Part shown: piece by piece, positions 16,593 to 25,501 of the stretch
Layout of the letters: the number at the start of each line of letters is the position of its first letter
How positions within the stretch are numbered: the first letter of the stretch is position 1
DNA from: Modicisalibacter luteus DSM 23508
GTDB lineage: Bacteria > Pseudomonadota > Gammaproteobacteria > Pseudomonadales > Halomonadaceae
Assembly: GCF_000378505.1 (NCBI RefSeq)
Contig: NZ_KB900008.1
Span: 1-53,367 of the forward strand
Reading direction: 5' to 3'
DNA length: 53,367 bases
Notes under the pieces: model-generated
Databases searched by the model: none
What the model was told of the DNA's origin: nothing
The model's input: the letters and a program-made list of their open reading frames with translations, nothing else
Program-made: the position numbers and the translations under genes

Positions 16593-17578
16593 GCCGTGTT
16601 CTCGAGCAGTTTGATGATGGCCTTGGGCCGGGTGCAGAGGTGCGCAGGGTTGGACTGCGCTTCGAGTTCCACGCCCTTGTTGTGGTCGAGCAGCTTGGAT
16701 GAGCTGTAGAACGGCAGACCGAGGGTGTTCACGGTATCCATGTAATCGCCCGGCGCGAAGCGGGTAATGAACAGATCCAGCACACCGGAAGGCTCGGCAT
16801 AAGCTTCCTTGTCACCGATCTTGACCTGACCACCACCGCGGTAACGTTCCCAGTAGCATCCACCGAAGTAGAAGCCCTCCCGTGGATCGGCACGCAGCCG
16901 CGCCCCAGCTTCCCAGCGCTCGTAGGCTTCTTTCACCGCTTTATGGGTAATGAACTTACGCCAGAGGCTCTTGCCGCATAACACCGTTACCCCGGTGTAA
17001 GACAAGCCGCCCAGGGCATCTTCAATGCCTTCGTGGATGTCGAGGCAGATGCTCTGCACGTCGGTGGTGGCGGTGTCCAGCTTCATCTCGACGGTCTTCT
17101 GCGTCATGCCGAATGCCTGGAACAGATCGTACAGTACGGTGTTACCGTCGGAATCGAGTACCTTGCCTTGGATAGCGCCCAGCCGATGGTACTCATGAGT
17201 CATGTCGATGCGCTGAGCCATCTTGGCCAAACGCTTGTTGACCACGGCCTGCACCGCCTGTTGCTGGTCCTCGGCACCAAAGGCGCGAACCCCCTGTACC
17301 TCATCGGCCAGAACGGTCGCTGTCGTCGGCAAGTGTGCAGTCTGGAATGACACACCGGTGCGCTTGCTGCCGCCAACGACAGTGCCAGGCGCACCGCGCG
17401 GTTTGCTCTCTACCAGGCCGAGGGTGTCACCGTCCTTTTCGATGACAAGGCTGGTCGTGCTGATCCCCTCAGCCTCGAACAACCCCATGCCGCCGATCTG
17501 GTTGGGAACGTACTGGACCTCGTTGATGGCAGCCGTCAGGGACGAAAGGGTGAAAATATCGGAGTCAAAGATGCCCAT
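16589..17578 (-). CDS. Major capsid protein (lambda gpE family)
   Basis: A 329-residue HK97-fold capsid protein of the gpE type. It starts 'MGIFDSDIFTLSSLTAAINE' and includes the family's 'EYHRLGAIQGKVLDSDGN' loop, the 'CGKSLWRKFITHKAVKEAYE' region and the C-terminal 'RFAPGDYMDTVNTLGLPFYS' segment. The length is close to gpE (341). It follows the decoration protein and is co-transcribed with all head genes. Confidence 0.95.
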   Translation of the reverse strand: MGIFDSDIFTLSSLTAAINEVQYVPNQIGGMGLFEAEGISTTSLVIEKDGDTLGLVESKPRGAPGTVVGGSKRTGVSFQTAHLPTTATVLADEVQGVRAFGAEDQQQAVQAVVNKRLAKMAQRIDMTHEYHRLGAIQGKVLDSDGNTVLYDLFQAFGMTQKTVEMKLDTATTDVQSICLDIHEGIEDALGGLSYTGVTVLCGKSLWRKFITHKAVKEAYERWEAGARLRADPREGFYFGGCYWERYRGGGQVKIGDKEAYAEPSGVLDLFITRFAPGDYMDTVNTLGLPFYSSSKLLDHNKGVELEAQSNPAHLCTRPKAIIKLLENTA

Positions 17579-17644
17579 GATTGGCCTCTCTCTACAGGTT
17601 TCGGAACGGGTGTTTTCGCCCTGACGGGCAGCTACTGGAGGGGA

Positions 17645-18004
17645 TTAGCGGACGATCACACCGAGACCGACCAAGTCGTTGGTGGCCGTGTCGATTTGAG
17701 CCTGGCTGGCACCGTCCGGCCAGGTCAGGGCCTCTTCATGAACTTCGCAAGCCCGAACATGCACGACGCAGGGCTGCGGCGCCGTGCTGGCATCCACCGG
17801 GGCATACAGCACGGCCTTGGCGGTCTGGGTGCCGTCGGTCGCCACCGGGTCGAGCGGGACGTAATCACCGGTCGCGTTCAGGGCCAGCACGGTGCCAGCG
17901 GCACAGTTGCCGGCTGCCAGCGTGGCCTGTTCACGGGAGCGGGCTCCATTGGCCTCGGATACGACATGTTCGCCGGCTCGACGGGGTTCTTTGTGGATCG
18001 CCAT
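17645..18004 (-). CDS. Head decoration protein D-like
   Basis: A protein of 119 residues beginning 'MAIHKEPRRAGEHVVSEANG', the HDPD family pattern of lambda gpD and phage 21 SHP, with the 'GTVLALNATGDYVPLDP' and 'ASTAPQPCVVHVRACEVHEE' segments. Trimers sit at capsid three-fold axes and lock the expanded head. It is placed between the protease and the capsid gene as in lambda. Confidence 0.92.
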   Translation of the reverse strand: MAIHKEPRRAGEHVVSEANGARSREQATLAAGNCAAGTVLALNATGDYVPLDPVATDGTQTAKAVLYAPVDASTAPQPCVVHVRACEVHEEALTWPDGASQAQIDTATNDLVGLGVIVR

Positions 18005-18016
18005 GGATCAGTCTCC

Positions 18017-19201
18017 TTAGTTGGCTGGGGTCTTGCGGTTGAGCCGGGCATAGATCTTGTTGTGATCGATGCCGACACGGTGCCCGCCTTCGGGCGAATG
18101 GGAGCCGTTGATGTGCTGCTTGTTGCCGCTGGCCGCCGCGACGTCGTAGATGTATTCGCTGGCCTGCGCCTCGGCCATGCCATTGTCGATGAGCTTCTCG
18201 AGGAGCTGATTCTGACCGGTGGTCTGGCATGCCTTGACGATCGTCACGATGCGCGAGCGCTCGGCATTGACGGCCTGTCCGGGCTCGGCGCTGCGCAGCG
18301 ACTGAATGACCTGCACTGCAGTCTCAGGTGACGCCTGGATGGCCTCGACGTCGAGATCCAGCGCCTTGGCAACCAATGCTAGCGGGCTACCCTCAGCACT
18401 CGTGGGCGACTGCCGCCGCAACGCAATGATCCGGTCACCCAGGTCAGCGGCCTGTGCCTCGGCCTCCTCTGGGGTGATATCGAAGGCCAGCGCCAGCGCG
18501 CCTGAGGCCGTCATGGTCTGGTTCGAGCCGCCTAGCGCGGCAAGCTGCGCCTCGAGTTGGCGAATTTTGCCCTGCTGCTGAATCTGGCTCTGAAACAGCT
18601 TGGGATCGGCACAGGCCACCGATTTCAGCTTGGCGTCCTTGTCCGTGGCGAATCCCCATCCGATCGCCTCGTCAGCGCCCATAAAGGTGTCGCCCCGATC
18701 GAGTAATTCGGCGATTTCCTCGGCCGTCTTGCCGGTAGCCGCGACGTAGGCATCGACCATCGCTGCGTCGATTACATCGATGTTCTGGGCGTAGTCCTTG
18801 ATTTCCTGGGCGGTAAAGAATCCAATCATTAGGGAGGCTGCACGATGGGTCATGATCGTTGCGCCGACCCCCATGGTGCGGGTATCCCCAGCCATCATGA
18901 TCACGGTAGCGATGCTCGCCGCCATGCCGGTGATCCGAACGTGAACATTCGCCCGGTGATTGCGCAGATAGTTGTAGATGCGAATCCCCGAGGCGACGTC
19001 GCCTCCTGGGCTGTTGATTTCGAGATCAATATCGTCGAGCTCACCCAACGCCTCGATCTCATCGATGAACTCACGGGCTGGCTTGTCACCCATCAGGTCG
19101 TTTATCCAGTCCGGTGCCCAGTCGCTACCGATGGGCTTGTCGATGACGACCTGCGCCCGGCGGGTGTCCCCTGCTGCAGCCTTGGCGGTAAACCATTTCA
19201 T
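18017..19201 (-). CDS. Prohead protease (ClpP/S14-like) with scaffold C-terminus
   Basis: A protein of 394 residues. Residues about 40-190 form a ClpP-like protease: 'DLEINSPGGDVASGIRIYNY', Ser96 in 'GMAASIATV', His119 in 'MTHRA', and Asp171 as probable third member. The C-terminal 200 residues are Ala/Gln/Glu-rich helical and probably act as the scaffold, the counterpart of lambda C/Nu3 but with a ClpP-like rather than S49 fold. The ATG overlaps the portal stop by 4 bases. A separate internal Nu3-like start is possible, but I cannot prove it. Confidence 0.9.
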   Translation of the reverse strand: MKWFTAKAAAGDTRRAQVVIDKPIGSDWAPDWINDLMGDKPAREFIDEIEALGELDDIDLEINSPGGDVASGIRIYNYLRNHRANVHVRITGMAASIATVIMMAGDTRTMGVGATIMTHRAASLMIGFFTAQEIKDYAQNIDVIDAAMVDAYVAATGKTAEEIAELLDRGDTFMGADEAIGWGFATDKDAKLKSVACADPKLFQSQIQQQGKIRQLEAQLAALGGSNQTMTASGALALAFDITPEEAEAQAADLGDRIIALRRQSPTSAEGSPLALVAKALDLDVEAIQASPETAVQVIQSLRSAEPGQAVNAERSRIVTIVKACQTTGQNQLLEKLIDNGMAEAQASEYIYDVAAASGNKQHINGSHSPEGGHRVGIDHNKIYARLNRKTPAN

Positions 19202-20712
19202 GCGTCTTCATCCTCACTGTCTGGATCGTTGGCCAGCCCCTCAAGGGCCTGATGCAAAGCGCCGTTCTTAGCGGTCGTGCGGGGATCGGAGTCGAGCACC
19301 AGACCATGGTGGTCGGCGCTAGCGTTACCCTTGGAGATTTCGGCATCGAGCTGATCGATCGACCAGCTGCGCTCGGCTGCCGCCTCAGTGCGTGGCTTGA
19401 AACCGGCACGGACCTCCAGCAGGTCGGCGGTGACTTCCTTGAGTGGATCGACCCATTGCCACTTGGATGCGATCCAGTCGATGGCCAGCAGCCCGGCACG
19501 ACGCGCCCAGTAATCGGGAATGACCAGGGCCCCGGACGTCACGGCCACATCGAGCCACTTGGCAGCGATACGACGGCACCACTGGTGGACCATCAGTTGG
19601 GCCTGCAGGGCCTCGACCCGGCGGCGGAACTCCAGCAGGCCGGCGCGGATACTGGAGTAATTAACGCCCTTGAGGTCGCCGGTCATTTGCTCGTAGGTGA
19701 TGCCGGACCCGGCGGCCACGGCGAGCAGCTCGCTACGCAGCCACTCGGTGTAGTTGCCGCCGATGTCCGGCGGATTAGAAAACGAGACCTCCTCGTCGTC
19801 CTCGAGGTAGTGAATGCCACCCGGCGTAAATTCATTGAGTTGCTCTACACCGTCTTCGCTGGCCATGGTGACCAGCGTGCCGAACTCGGGCGTGTCGTCC
19901 TCGATGTCCGGGTTGGTCTTTCGCTTGACGAAGGCACCGAACAGTTGGGCCAGCTTCTGCCGAGCGAGCAGCGCATCCTGCATCTCGTCGATTTCGTACA
20001 GGCGCACGATGACTGAGGTGAGCTCCGGAACGCCGCGCAACTGCCCCGGGCGCTGGCGACGAAACATGTGCACCACGCTGTCGGCCGGTACCGGTACCCG
20101 CGTGTTGAGCTCGCTGGTCAGCTTTTCGTGCGGGTGGTACCGCCAAAGGTGGTAAGCGGTACGCTGACCGATGGGACCGAACTCGATACCCATCTTGATC
20201 AATCGGCCGCCGAAGGCCTGCGAATAGGCTGGATCGAGATGCTCGGACTCGATCACCTGCAGCTGCAGCGGGACGGAGAGGCCATCCGATACGCGGCGAT
20301 AGCGAAAGCGTCCCAACGCCTCGCCAGCTTCAAACTGGGACCCCGCCGCTAGCGATTGCAGACCGTAGAAGTCATCGACTCCATCAGAGTCGCACTCTCC
20401 CACCCAGCGATCCCACAGCGCCTGGGTCGTGGGATCGCCCCACTGTGGCTTGATGCCGGTGCCAACCAGGTTGGAGATGTAGGCCTCTTTCGCCTTGCGT
20501 GCGTAGGCGTTGTTGCGAATGGCGTTGTGGCTGCGCGACTGCAGCAGCGGCAACGAGCGAGCGATCGGCGCATTCGGCCCACTCGCCACAGCACCCTTGC
20601 CGGCCATGCGGTGACTGGCCGAACCACCCTCGTAGGACTGGGCTCTGACGGGTACGAGCTGACCGCCGCGCATCGTCATGCGCATGCGGGGCTTACTGGT
20701 TGTCGTGGTCAT
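19198..20712 (-). CDS. Portal protein (lambda gpB family)
   Basis: A protein of 504 residues. Typical PF05136 segments are 'SHNAIRNNAYARKAKEAYIS' near residue 58, 'RRQRPGQLRGVPELTSVIVR' near 220, and 'SGITYEQMTGDLKGVNYSSI' near 345. Twelve copies form the ring through which DNA enters and leaves the head. The start codon overlaps the gpW-like stop by one base and its own stop overlaps the protease start, so the neck and head genes are translationally coupled. Confidence 0.95.
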   Translation of the reverse strand: MTTTTSKPRMRMTMRGGQLVPVRAQSYEGGSASHRMAGKGAVASGPNAPIARSLPLLQSRSHNAIRNNAYARKAKEAYISNLVGTGIKPQWGDPTTQALWDRWVGECDSDGVDDFYGLQSLAAGSQFEAGEALGRFRYRRVSDGLSVPLQLQVIESEHLDPAYSQAFGGRLIKMGIEFGPIGQRTAYHLWRYHPHEKLTSELNTRVPVPADSVVHMFRRQRPGQLRGVPELTSVIVRLYEIDEMQDALLARQKLAQLFGAFVKRKTNPDIEDDTPEFGTLVTMASEDGVEQLNEFTPGGIHYLEDDEEVSFSNPPDIGGNYTEWLRSELLAVAAGSGITYEQMTGDLKGVNYSSIRAGLLEFRRRVEALQAQLMVHQWCRRIAAKWLDVAVTSGALVIPDYWARRAGLLAIDWIASKWQWVDPLKEVTADLLEVRAGFKPRTEAAAERSWSIDQLDAEISKGNASADHHGLVLDSDPRTTAKNGALHQALEGLANDPDSEDEDA

Positions 20713-20939
20713 CAGAGCCCCTTCGAAGTGGTCACATAGTGTGTGCGTGAGCGACGCCGGCCTCCGGCATGCTTGAGTTCGAGGGCGATCTCGCGTGCCA
20801 GGTCGCGCAGCGCATCGATGTCGGACTGGGCGTATTGAACGGTGCGGCCGTTATGGGTGACCGTCGTCACCCGCTGGCCACGCGCCAGCTCGACGATGGC
20901 CCGGCGAATGCTCGCCAGGTCGTCTGCGGTGTAGGCCAT
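20712..20939 (-). CDS. Head completion protein gpW
   Basis: A protein of 75 residues, close to lambda gpW (68). The pattern 'YTADDLASIRRAIVELARGQ', followed by a beta-hairpin around 'VTHNGRTVQYAQSDIDAL', is typical. gpW plugs the portal after packaging and receives FII. It sits between terminase and portal as in lambda. Confidence 0.92.
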   Translation of the reverse strand: MAYTADDLASIRRAIVELARGQRVTTVTHNGRTVQYAQSDIDALRDLAREIALELKHAGGRRRSRTHYVTTSKGL

Positions 20940-20948
20940 GGGATTCTC

Positions 20949-23021
20949 CTAGATACGGGGTTTGGCGACGCGCCGGCGGCGCTTCCTTGGAGCCACCTTG
21001 GGTGGTGGCAGGACATCAGAGGCTTCGCTGTCGCCATCCGGATAAAACAGCAGAGCGTTGCGCTCCCACTCCATGGCCCAGGGCGGTGGGTTATCCCAGA
21101 CGAACTTTTCCGCGCCAAGCAGGATGAACACCGTCAGGTTGTAGACGCAGAGATCGAAGGCCTCGTTGGGGCGCTTGCCGGGTTTGCTCCACTTGCCCGT
21201 GGCTGGGTCGCGCACCTCGTAGGTCAGTTCGTCGAACCACCACCGTCCCAGCCAGTTGGGCGTGTGCATGTAGCCCGCACCGGGATCGTCACGATCCATC
21301 ATCCCGACGACGGTATCCTTGAGCAGGTCAGTACCGAGGATGTACAGCGGCACATCGCCCCGGGCACGGGAGCGGCGCGATTTGCGGCTGGTGTTGTCGG
21401 GCCATGTCTTGGAGACCCGGTTGGCTGTCTTGGAGCTGCCTCCCTTGACCAGATAGGCACGCGATTGCAGGCCATCGCGGCGCAGCCGTCTGTACCAGTC
21501 ATAGGCCTGCGAGGTGACTGACTCGTCGCCATCGGATTCGCCACCGGTATCCACCGCCATGGCAGTAATGGGCATCCTGCGACCGCTGCCGTCGGCGAGC
21601 CGATACGACCGGTTCAGGACATCGCGGGTCAGCAGGTCCCAATCCTCGGGACGGGTCGCCGGGTTGATCGGTCGGGGCTCCTGATCGTTGTCCGAGCCGC
21701 GATCCTCGCTGATGTTGAAACGGTCGATGACCCACATCTCGCGATTTCGGCCCCAGCCATGAACCTGCACCACGAAGCGCCGGTTTTTGCCACCCTGCAC
21801 GTCGACGGCCGCCGTCAGAAAGCGCACGCCATGCGGCACGGTACGCCGCTCGACGTCCTCGGACCGCTCCAGCAGATGCAGGCTCGAACGCTGGGAAGTC
21901 GTGACCTTGTTCAGGTACGGACGGCCCCAGTCGACGTTAGTGACTGACTGAAGATCTTTCTGATTGCCGGTGACTTCGAACGTCTCTTCGGCCGCCTTGA
22001 GCTTGGTCAGCAGGGACTGCCACGTTTGCAGTGCCGCCGCCGGCCCCTCCATCCAGAATGAGGCGATGCGTGTCTCGCGGGGAGTGCCGATCAGTTCGCC
22101 ATCGATAGTGAGCTCGCAGCCCTCCGGCACCCACCGGCCATGTATGTTGAGGCTGCGCTTCTGGGTATGCTCCAGCTCGGCTGAACAGTGCGGACAGAAG
22201 ACGTGACCGCGTTGCATGTTGAAGTTCTCCTTGATCGGCATGAACCAGTGCCGGCAGCGTGGCTGCGGACATTGCCAATACCAGCGGCGGCGGTCGCCCT
22301 GGTTGTAGATGTCGAGGATGCCGGTGGTCGGTGGTGCCCGATGCGGTTCATCACTGGGCTGTCGCCAGTCCGGGTCGATGATTAGCCGTCCTGGAGAGGA
22401 TTCGACCAAGGTCATGCCGGTTGAACCGAACGACTGGGTACGCTTACTAGCGAGCACCCAGCCCGACCCTTCACCGCCAACGTTCTCGACCATGCGGTCG
22501 TAGTCGGTCAGCAATACGAACTGGTAATCCGAACTGGCGAAAACATTCTTAGAGGGCCATTTGATGGCCAGATAGTTGCCTGCTCGAAACGTCTTGTCGT
22601 GAACATTATTGTCGTGGCCGCGGGGGCTCAACCGGCTGGCAATATCGGGCGAGGCGTTGAAGGCTCGCTCAAGGCGCTTCTTGCTGTACTCCCTGGCTTT
22701 CTCTTCACTGATCTGAACGATCAGCCCATCACCTGGGTCGTTGATGATCTTGTAGCAAACGAAGCCATCGATCAGGCCGATCGTCTTACCGGTACGTGCG
22801 GGTCCGACGAAGACCACGGCGTCATACCGACGTGAGCCCAGGCAGTCCATTGGCTCGATGACATAGGGAGCTTTCTTGGGGTCCCATAGCGACTTGGTTC
22901 CGTTGCCGTGAACCACATACATCGACTCGGCTACCGCATCGCTGACCTTGACGCGCCGGGGTGGTCGCAGAAGCGTGGCGATGTCCCGGCGAATAGCGGC
23001 TGCATCGGCAGTGCTATTCAT
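20949..23021 (-). CDS. Terminase large subunit (lambda gpA family)
   Basis: The start chosen is Met at 23021, preceded by GAGGGGG and overlapping the small-subunit stop (ATGAATAG). It gives 690 residues. There is a Walker A motif 'GPARTGKT' at residues 73-80, a Walker B-like 'FVLLTDYDRM', and a zinc-binding pair of Cys motifs (CPQPRC and CPHC) near 235-265. A nuclease domain follows in the C-terminal half ('AAVDVQGGKNRRFVVQVHGW'). PF05876 members cut at cos and pump DNA, so this phage is predicted to use cohesive ends. The upstream in-frame Met (23039) lacks a ribosome site. Confidence 0.95.
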   Translation of the reverse strand: MNSTADAAAIRRDIATLLRPPRRVKVSDAVAESMYVVHGNGTKSLWDPKKAPYVIEPMDCLGSRRYDAVVFVGPARTGKTIGLIDGFVCYKIINDPGDGLIVQISEEKAREYSKKRLERAFNASPDIASRLSPRGHDNNVHDKTFRAGNYLAIKWPSKNVFASSDYQFVLLTDYDRMVENVGGEGSGWVLASKRTQSFGSTGMTLVESSPGRLIIDPDWRQPSDEPHRAPPTTGILDIYNQGDRRRWYWQCPQPRCRHWFMPIKENFNMQRGHVFCPHCSAELEHTQKRSLNIHGRWVPEGCELTIDGELIGTPRETRIASFWMEGPAAALQTWQSLLTKLKAAEETFEVTGNQKDLQSVTNVDWGRPYLNKVTTSQRSSLHLLERSEDVERRTVPHGVRFLTAAVDVQGGKNRRFVVQVHGWGRNREMWVIDRFNISEDRGSDNDQEPRPINPATRPEDWDLLTRDVLNRSYRLADGSGRRMPITAMAVDTGGESDGDESVTSQAYDWYRRLRRDGLQSRAYLVKGGSSKTANRVSKTWPDNTSRKSRRSRARGDVPLYILGTDLLKDTVVGMMDRDDPGAGYMHTPNWLGRWWFDELTYEVRDPATGKWSKPGKRPNEAFDLCVYNLTVFILLGAEKFVWDNPPPWAMEWERNALLFYPDGDSEASDVLPPPKVAPRKRRRRVAKPRI

Positions 23022-23514
23022 GATCGTCCCCCTCAGCATCCGTTACCGCGGCCTGGTACATCTGCTCGCGCAACGTATCGATCGTGGCCTGGACCCGCTC
23101 GAGCGCTTCCGGAGACAGACCTGCGTCGCGCTCAAGCATGTCAGGCAGCGAGTCCAGCCCCGCCGCGACCGTTTTGGCCAGCGTGCTGAGCTCACGTGCA
23201 AACTCGTCATCGGGGATCAAGCGCCGGATCTCTTTCTCGTATTTGAGGCGCTCGTTCTCTGATTGGTACCAAGCCTTGCGCATGTCAGGAAACTGGTCGA
23301 GATCGAGCCCCCCGCCCACCTCGCCTCGCTCTTGGTATAACGCCGGGCCGGCATCGGCTAGGGAGTAGACCGGATTGCCACGCTTTTTCCCGGCCGGAGT
23401 CACCCCGGCATCCTGGAGCCGTTTGGTCACTGTACGGCGATCCATGCGAAACGCCTCGGCGATCCGGCTAATGGACCAGATGTAGGCATCCTGTCGGTCA
23501 ATGACTTCACCCAT
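23014..23514 (-). CDS. Terminase small subunit, Nu1-like (DUF1441 type)
   Basis: A 166-residue protein with an N-terminal winged-helix/HTH ('WSISRIAEAFRMDRRTVTKR'), a middle segment 'LRQ/LKYEKEIRRLIPDDEF'-type linker, and a helical C-terminus. This is the layout of Nu1-like and DUF1441 small subunits, which bind cosB and recruit the large subunit. It is the first gene of the packaging operon and overlaps it by 8 bases. The cos site should lie just upstream, on its right side in this window. Confidence 0.88.
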   Translation of the reverse strand: MGEVIDRQDAYIWSISRIAEAFRMDRRTVTKRLQDAGVTPAGKKRGNPVYSLADAGPALYQERGEVGGGLDLDQFPDMRKAWYQSENERLKYEKEIRRLIPDDEFARELSTLAKTVAAGLDSLPDMLERDAGLSPEALERVQATIDTLREQMYQAAVTDAEGDDHE

Positions 23515-23747
23515 GATGCCTACCTCATACGCTCAGCCACCCCCGTTTTGACCTGTACATGAAACGGCCCGAAATGATGTTCCCGATGTACAAGTCGCTC
23601 AGGTCACGAACCGCTCAACCACTAGGCATCCTTACTACCTGTGGTGGAGCATCTAAGAAGCTCAAAAATTTGCCAACAACCGGGAGTCTGCGCCCCCGTG
23701 GGCTAGACATAGTCTTGGAAAGGACCCGTGATTATCTCGCCGACGCG

Positions 23748-23871
23748 TCAATGAGCGGCACTCATCAGCGCCAACGCATTCGCGAACGGGATTTGATCCT
23801 GTACATGGGCGGGCGGGCTGCTGGCGAAGCTCTTCGACGCCTTGCAGCTCGATGTTGGTGGCAAGCTGCAT
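23748..23871 (-). pseudogene. Remnant of a phage tail gene ('QIPFA' type)
   Basis: A strong SD (GAGGAGGTAGCC) precedes 'MQLATNIELQGVEELRQQ', which then runs out of frame. In the neighbouring frame the DNA continues 'QDQIPFANALALMSAAH' and stops at 23748. The joined text is the start of a common phage virion family (HK97 gp10 / minor tail Z-like, 'QIPFA' followed by Ala/Leu). Only about 40 residues survive. It points the same way as terminase and lies between it and the cos region, so it is likely a recombination scar. Confidence 0.45.
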
Positions 23872-23949
23872 GGCTACCTCCTCGCGGTTTGCGCATCGCT
23901 CTCATAGATACGATGCTGACAGAGCATTCATCGAGCAGGAGAGCGCTTC

Positions 23950-24174
23950 GTGGCTGACAATATCTGGGTAGTAGTACACGGTGATACCGAGTGGGCCGTA
24001 CGCAAAGAAAGCAGCAAGCAGCCAGCGCAGATCACCAAAACGCAGGAAGAGGCTATCGAGGCTGGCCGTGAAATGGCGAAGCAGTTAGGAGTAGAGCTGC
24101 TAATCCAAGGCGAGGACGGGATGATTCGAGACAAGAACAGCTACGGAAATGATCCTTACCCACCAAGTGGCTGA
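23950..24174 (+). CDS. DUF2188-type small protein
   Basis: A 74-residue protein with a GTG start and AGGAGAG upstream. The pattern 'VHGDTEWAVRKESSKQPAQI', 'TQEEAIEAGREMAKQLG' and a closing 'GEDGMIRDKNSYGNDPYPP' is that of DUF2188, small proteins common in prophages and plasmids with no known reaction. It lies on the strand opposite to the late operon in the cos-side region, so it is probably expressed from the prophage independently of lysis. Confidence 0.8.
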   Translation: MADNIWVVVHGDTEWAVRKESSKQPAQITKTQEEAIEAGREMAKQLGVELLIQGEDGMIRDKNSYGNDPYPPSG

Positions 24175-24383
24175 TCAATATTTACACGCAGCACTGCCTC
24201 GTTCCGCTCCAAAGTAATAACAATCGATAGCAATGCTGCATATAGCTGAGGTCGTCAATTCGCTGCCATAGCTCAAACGGCGCATCACTATGTGCCGCGA
24301 AAAACAATGCTTTTCAAGGGTTCATCAAAGGTTGGCCCACGAACGGATTTGATACCCTGCTTCCTCACCTTGAAGGAAGCCGC

Positions 24384-24584
24384 TTGAATATCACCTACCA
24401 TCCGACAGCCCTCGCCAACCGGACTGCCCCGAGCATGCATCGATGGGGCATTTTGATGTGTGATCCAGAGGACGATAATTGTCGTCTTTTGAGCGAGAGC
24501 TTTAAGACCTACCTAGAAGCAGAAACCAAGGCCAATGAGTTGAATCGGCAGGCTTGGAGGAAGGCTTACTGGCCTTCTGAGTAG
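24384..24584 (+). CDS. Hypothetical small phage protein
   Basis: A 66-residue protein with a TTG start and GAAGGAAG six bases before it. It reads 'HRWGILMCDPEDDNCRLLSE', then a helical part 'YLEAETKANELNRQAWRKAY'. No family recognised. Same strand as the DUF2188 protein 200 bases upstream; both may be lysogen-expressed accessory genes. The 210 bases between them show no clear gene. Confidence 0.5.
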   Translation: MNITYHPTALANRTAPSMHRWGILMCDPEDDNCRLLSESFKTYLEAETKANELNRQAWRKAYWPSE

Positions 24585-24616
24585 CCGGCGACACTCAACA
24601 TTGGCTACAAAGTGGT

Positions 24617-24724
24617 TCACCCTCCACCTAGAGCCCAGCGGCCAATGCCCCATACTGACAGCAACAGCCAAGGCAGTAATAGACCGGTTATTCGCTGGGC
24701 TATGGTTGGAGCATGGGCAGGCAT
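24617..24724 (-). CDS. Possible 35-aa membrane peptide
   Basis: The frame 'MPAHAPTIAQRITGLLLPWL' continues through one hydrophobic helix to 'GIGRWALGGG'. AGGA lies 7 bases before the ATG. The same frame stays open a further 110 bases upstream without a normal start, so this might be the end of a decayed longer gene. Orientation matches the late operon, just downstream of the lysis genes, so a small lysis or antiholin role is conceivable but unproven. Confidence 0.3.
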   Translation of the reverse strand: MPAHAPTIAQRITGLLLPWLLLSVWGIGRWALGGG

Positions 24725-24834
24725 AGCGAGGTCCTGCTCAAAGGCCGGCGTCACCTCACTAAGCCGGGTGTAGGTACGGGAGGTGGCAAGGAAAATTTTC
24801 TTGAAAGTAACATTTTGTGATCTAGAGTAAATAT

Positions 24835-24955
24835 GAGCCTACTGATTCCGCTGAAACCACTATCACCCATGGGATCTGCTGACAGTAGGCTGTAACAAAA
24901 AAAGCTTACGTGTTCAGGGCTTTCCACACTTCCCGCTTACGAGCGGGGTTTTTTT
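24835..24955 (+). ncRNA. Candidate small RNA A
   Basis: An 8-bp perfect inverted repeat (AGCCTACT at 24835-24842 and AGTAGGCT at 24885-24892) is followed by a strong intrinsic terminator, CCCGCT-TACG-AGCGGG (24932-24947), then a run of seven Ts. No frame of note crosses it. It sits 50 bases upstream of the two paralogous RNA-like units below. Confidence 0.4.
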
Positions 24956-25000
24956 GCTTATATGAATGAGCCTAGACACACCTTGCAAGCTCGAGAGATC

Positions 25001-25146
25001 GTCTACTACGTTGCCTAATGTGGTTCAGGCATTGGCAGCTAAAGTCCTCGTGGCCAAGTGTTGCTCCAAAGCTGGAGAATGCCAATGCTTAAGAGAGGCG
25101 AAATGCGTGTAAGAACGGCCCCAGCTGTGAAGCTCGGGCTTTTTTT
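25001..25146 (+). ncRNA. Candidate small RNA B, paralogue 1
   Basis: Begins with GTCTACTACGTTGCCTA. Predicted stems: GCATTGGC (25029-25036) with GCCAATGC (25081-25088); CTCCA with TGGAG (25064-25077) inside it; and the terminator stem GCCC(C)AGCT-GTGA-AGCT(C)GGGC (25118-25139) with seven Ts. A TTGCAA box lies 18 bases before TACGTT. The unit at 25271-25414 repeats the same plan with compensating changes, which supports a structured RNA rather than a coding repeat. Target or function unknown. Confidence 0.55.
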
Positions 25147-25270
25147 ATGCCTAACGCAAAAGTCCCATCGATGGCAGGGCTTTGAACAGACCGCTTTACT
25201 ACCTCACGGCAGCCGGCGTATGGCAGGCTTACAGGAAAAGAACAATCAAAACTTGATGGCACGAAGGACT

Positions 25271-25414
25271 GTCTACTACGTTGCCTAGTGTCGTTGAGGC
25301 ATTGGTAGCCAGACTCCTCATGGCCAGGCAGTCTCCAGGGACGGAGAAAGTCAATGCTTGCGGCAAGCTCAGCGTGTAGAAGAACGGCCCCAGCTGTGAA
25401 GCTCGGGCTTTTTT
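25271..25414 (+). ncRNA. Candidate small RNA C, paralogue 2
   Basis: A second copy, offset by about 270 bases from paralogue 1 and roughly three-quarters identical. The opening GTCTACTACGTTGCCTA and the terminator are near-identical. The outer stem keeps pairing through G-U wobbles (GCATTGGT at 25299 with GTCAATGC at 25350). The inner hairpin is kept as CTCC/GGAG. A TTGATG box stands at the same distance upstream. Six Ts end the unit. It lies just downstream of Rz1 on the opposite strand. Confidence 0.55.
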
Positions 25415-25501
25415 GTGCCTAACACAAAAGCTCAATCGGATGGCGGGGCTTGGCATATGGATGTCACGTTAGACTCATGAGACCGGCACAGAGCTCAGGC
25501 C

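Noticed and set aside
23559-23957. 132-aa plus-strand frame
   Set aside because: No ribosome site or family pattern; it lies opposite the tail-gene relic and overlaps the DUF2188 start.
24961-25450. The two 145-base units as a CRISPR array
   Set aside because: Only two units, each with internal stems and a terminator, no short repeat/spacer periodicity and no cas genes.
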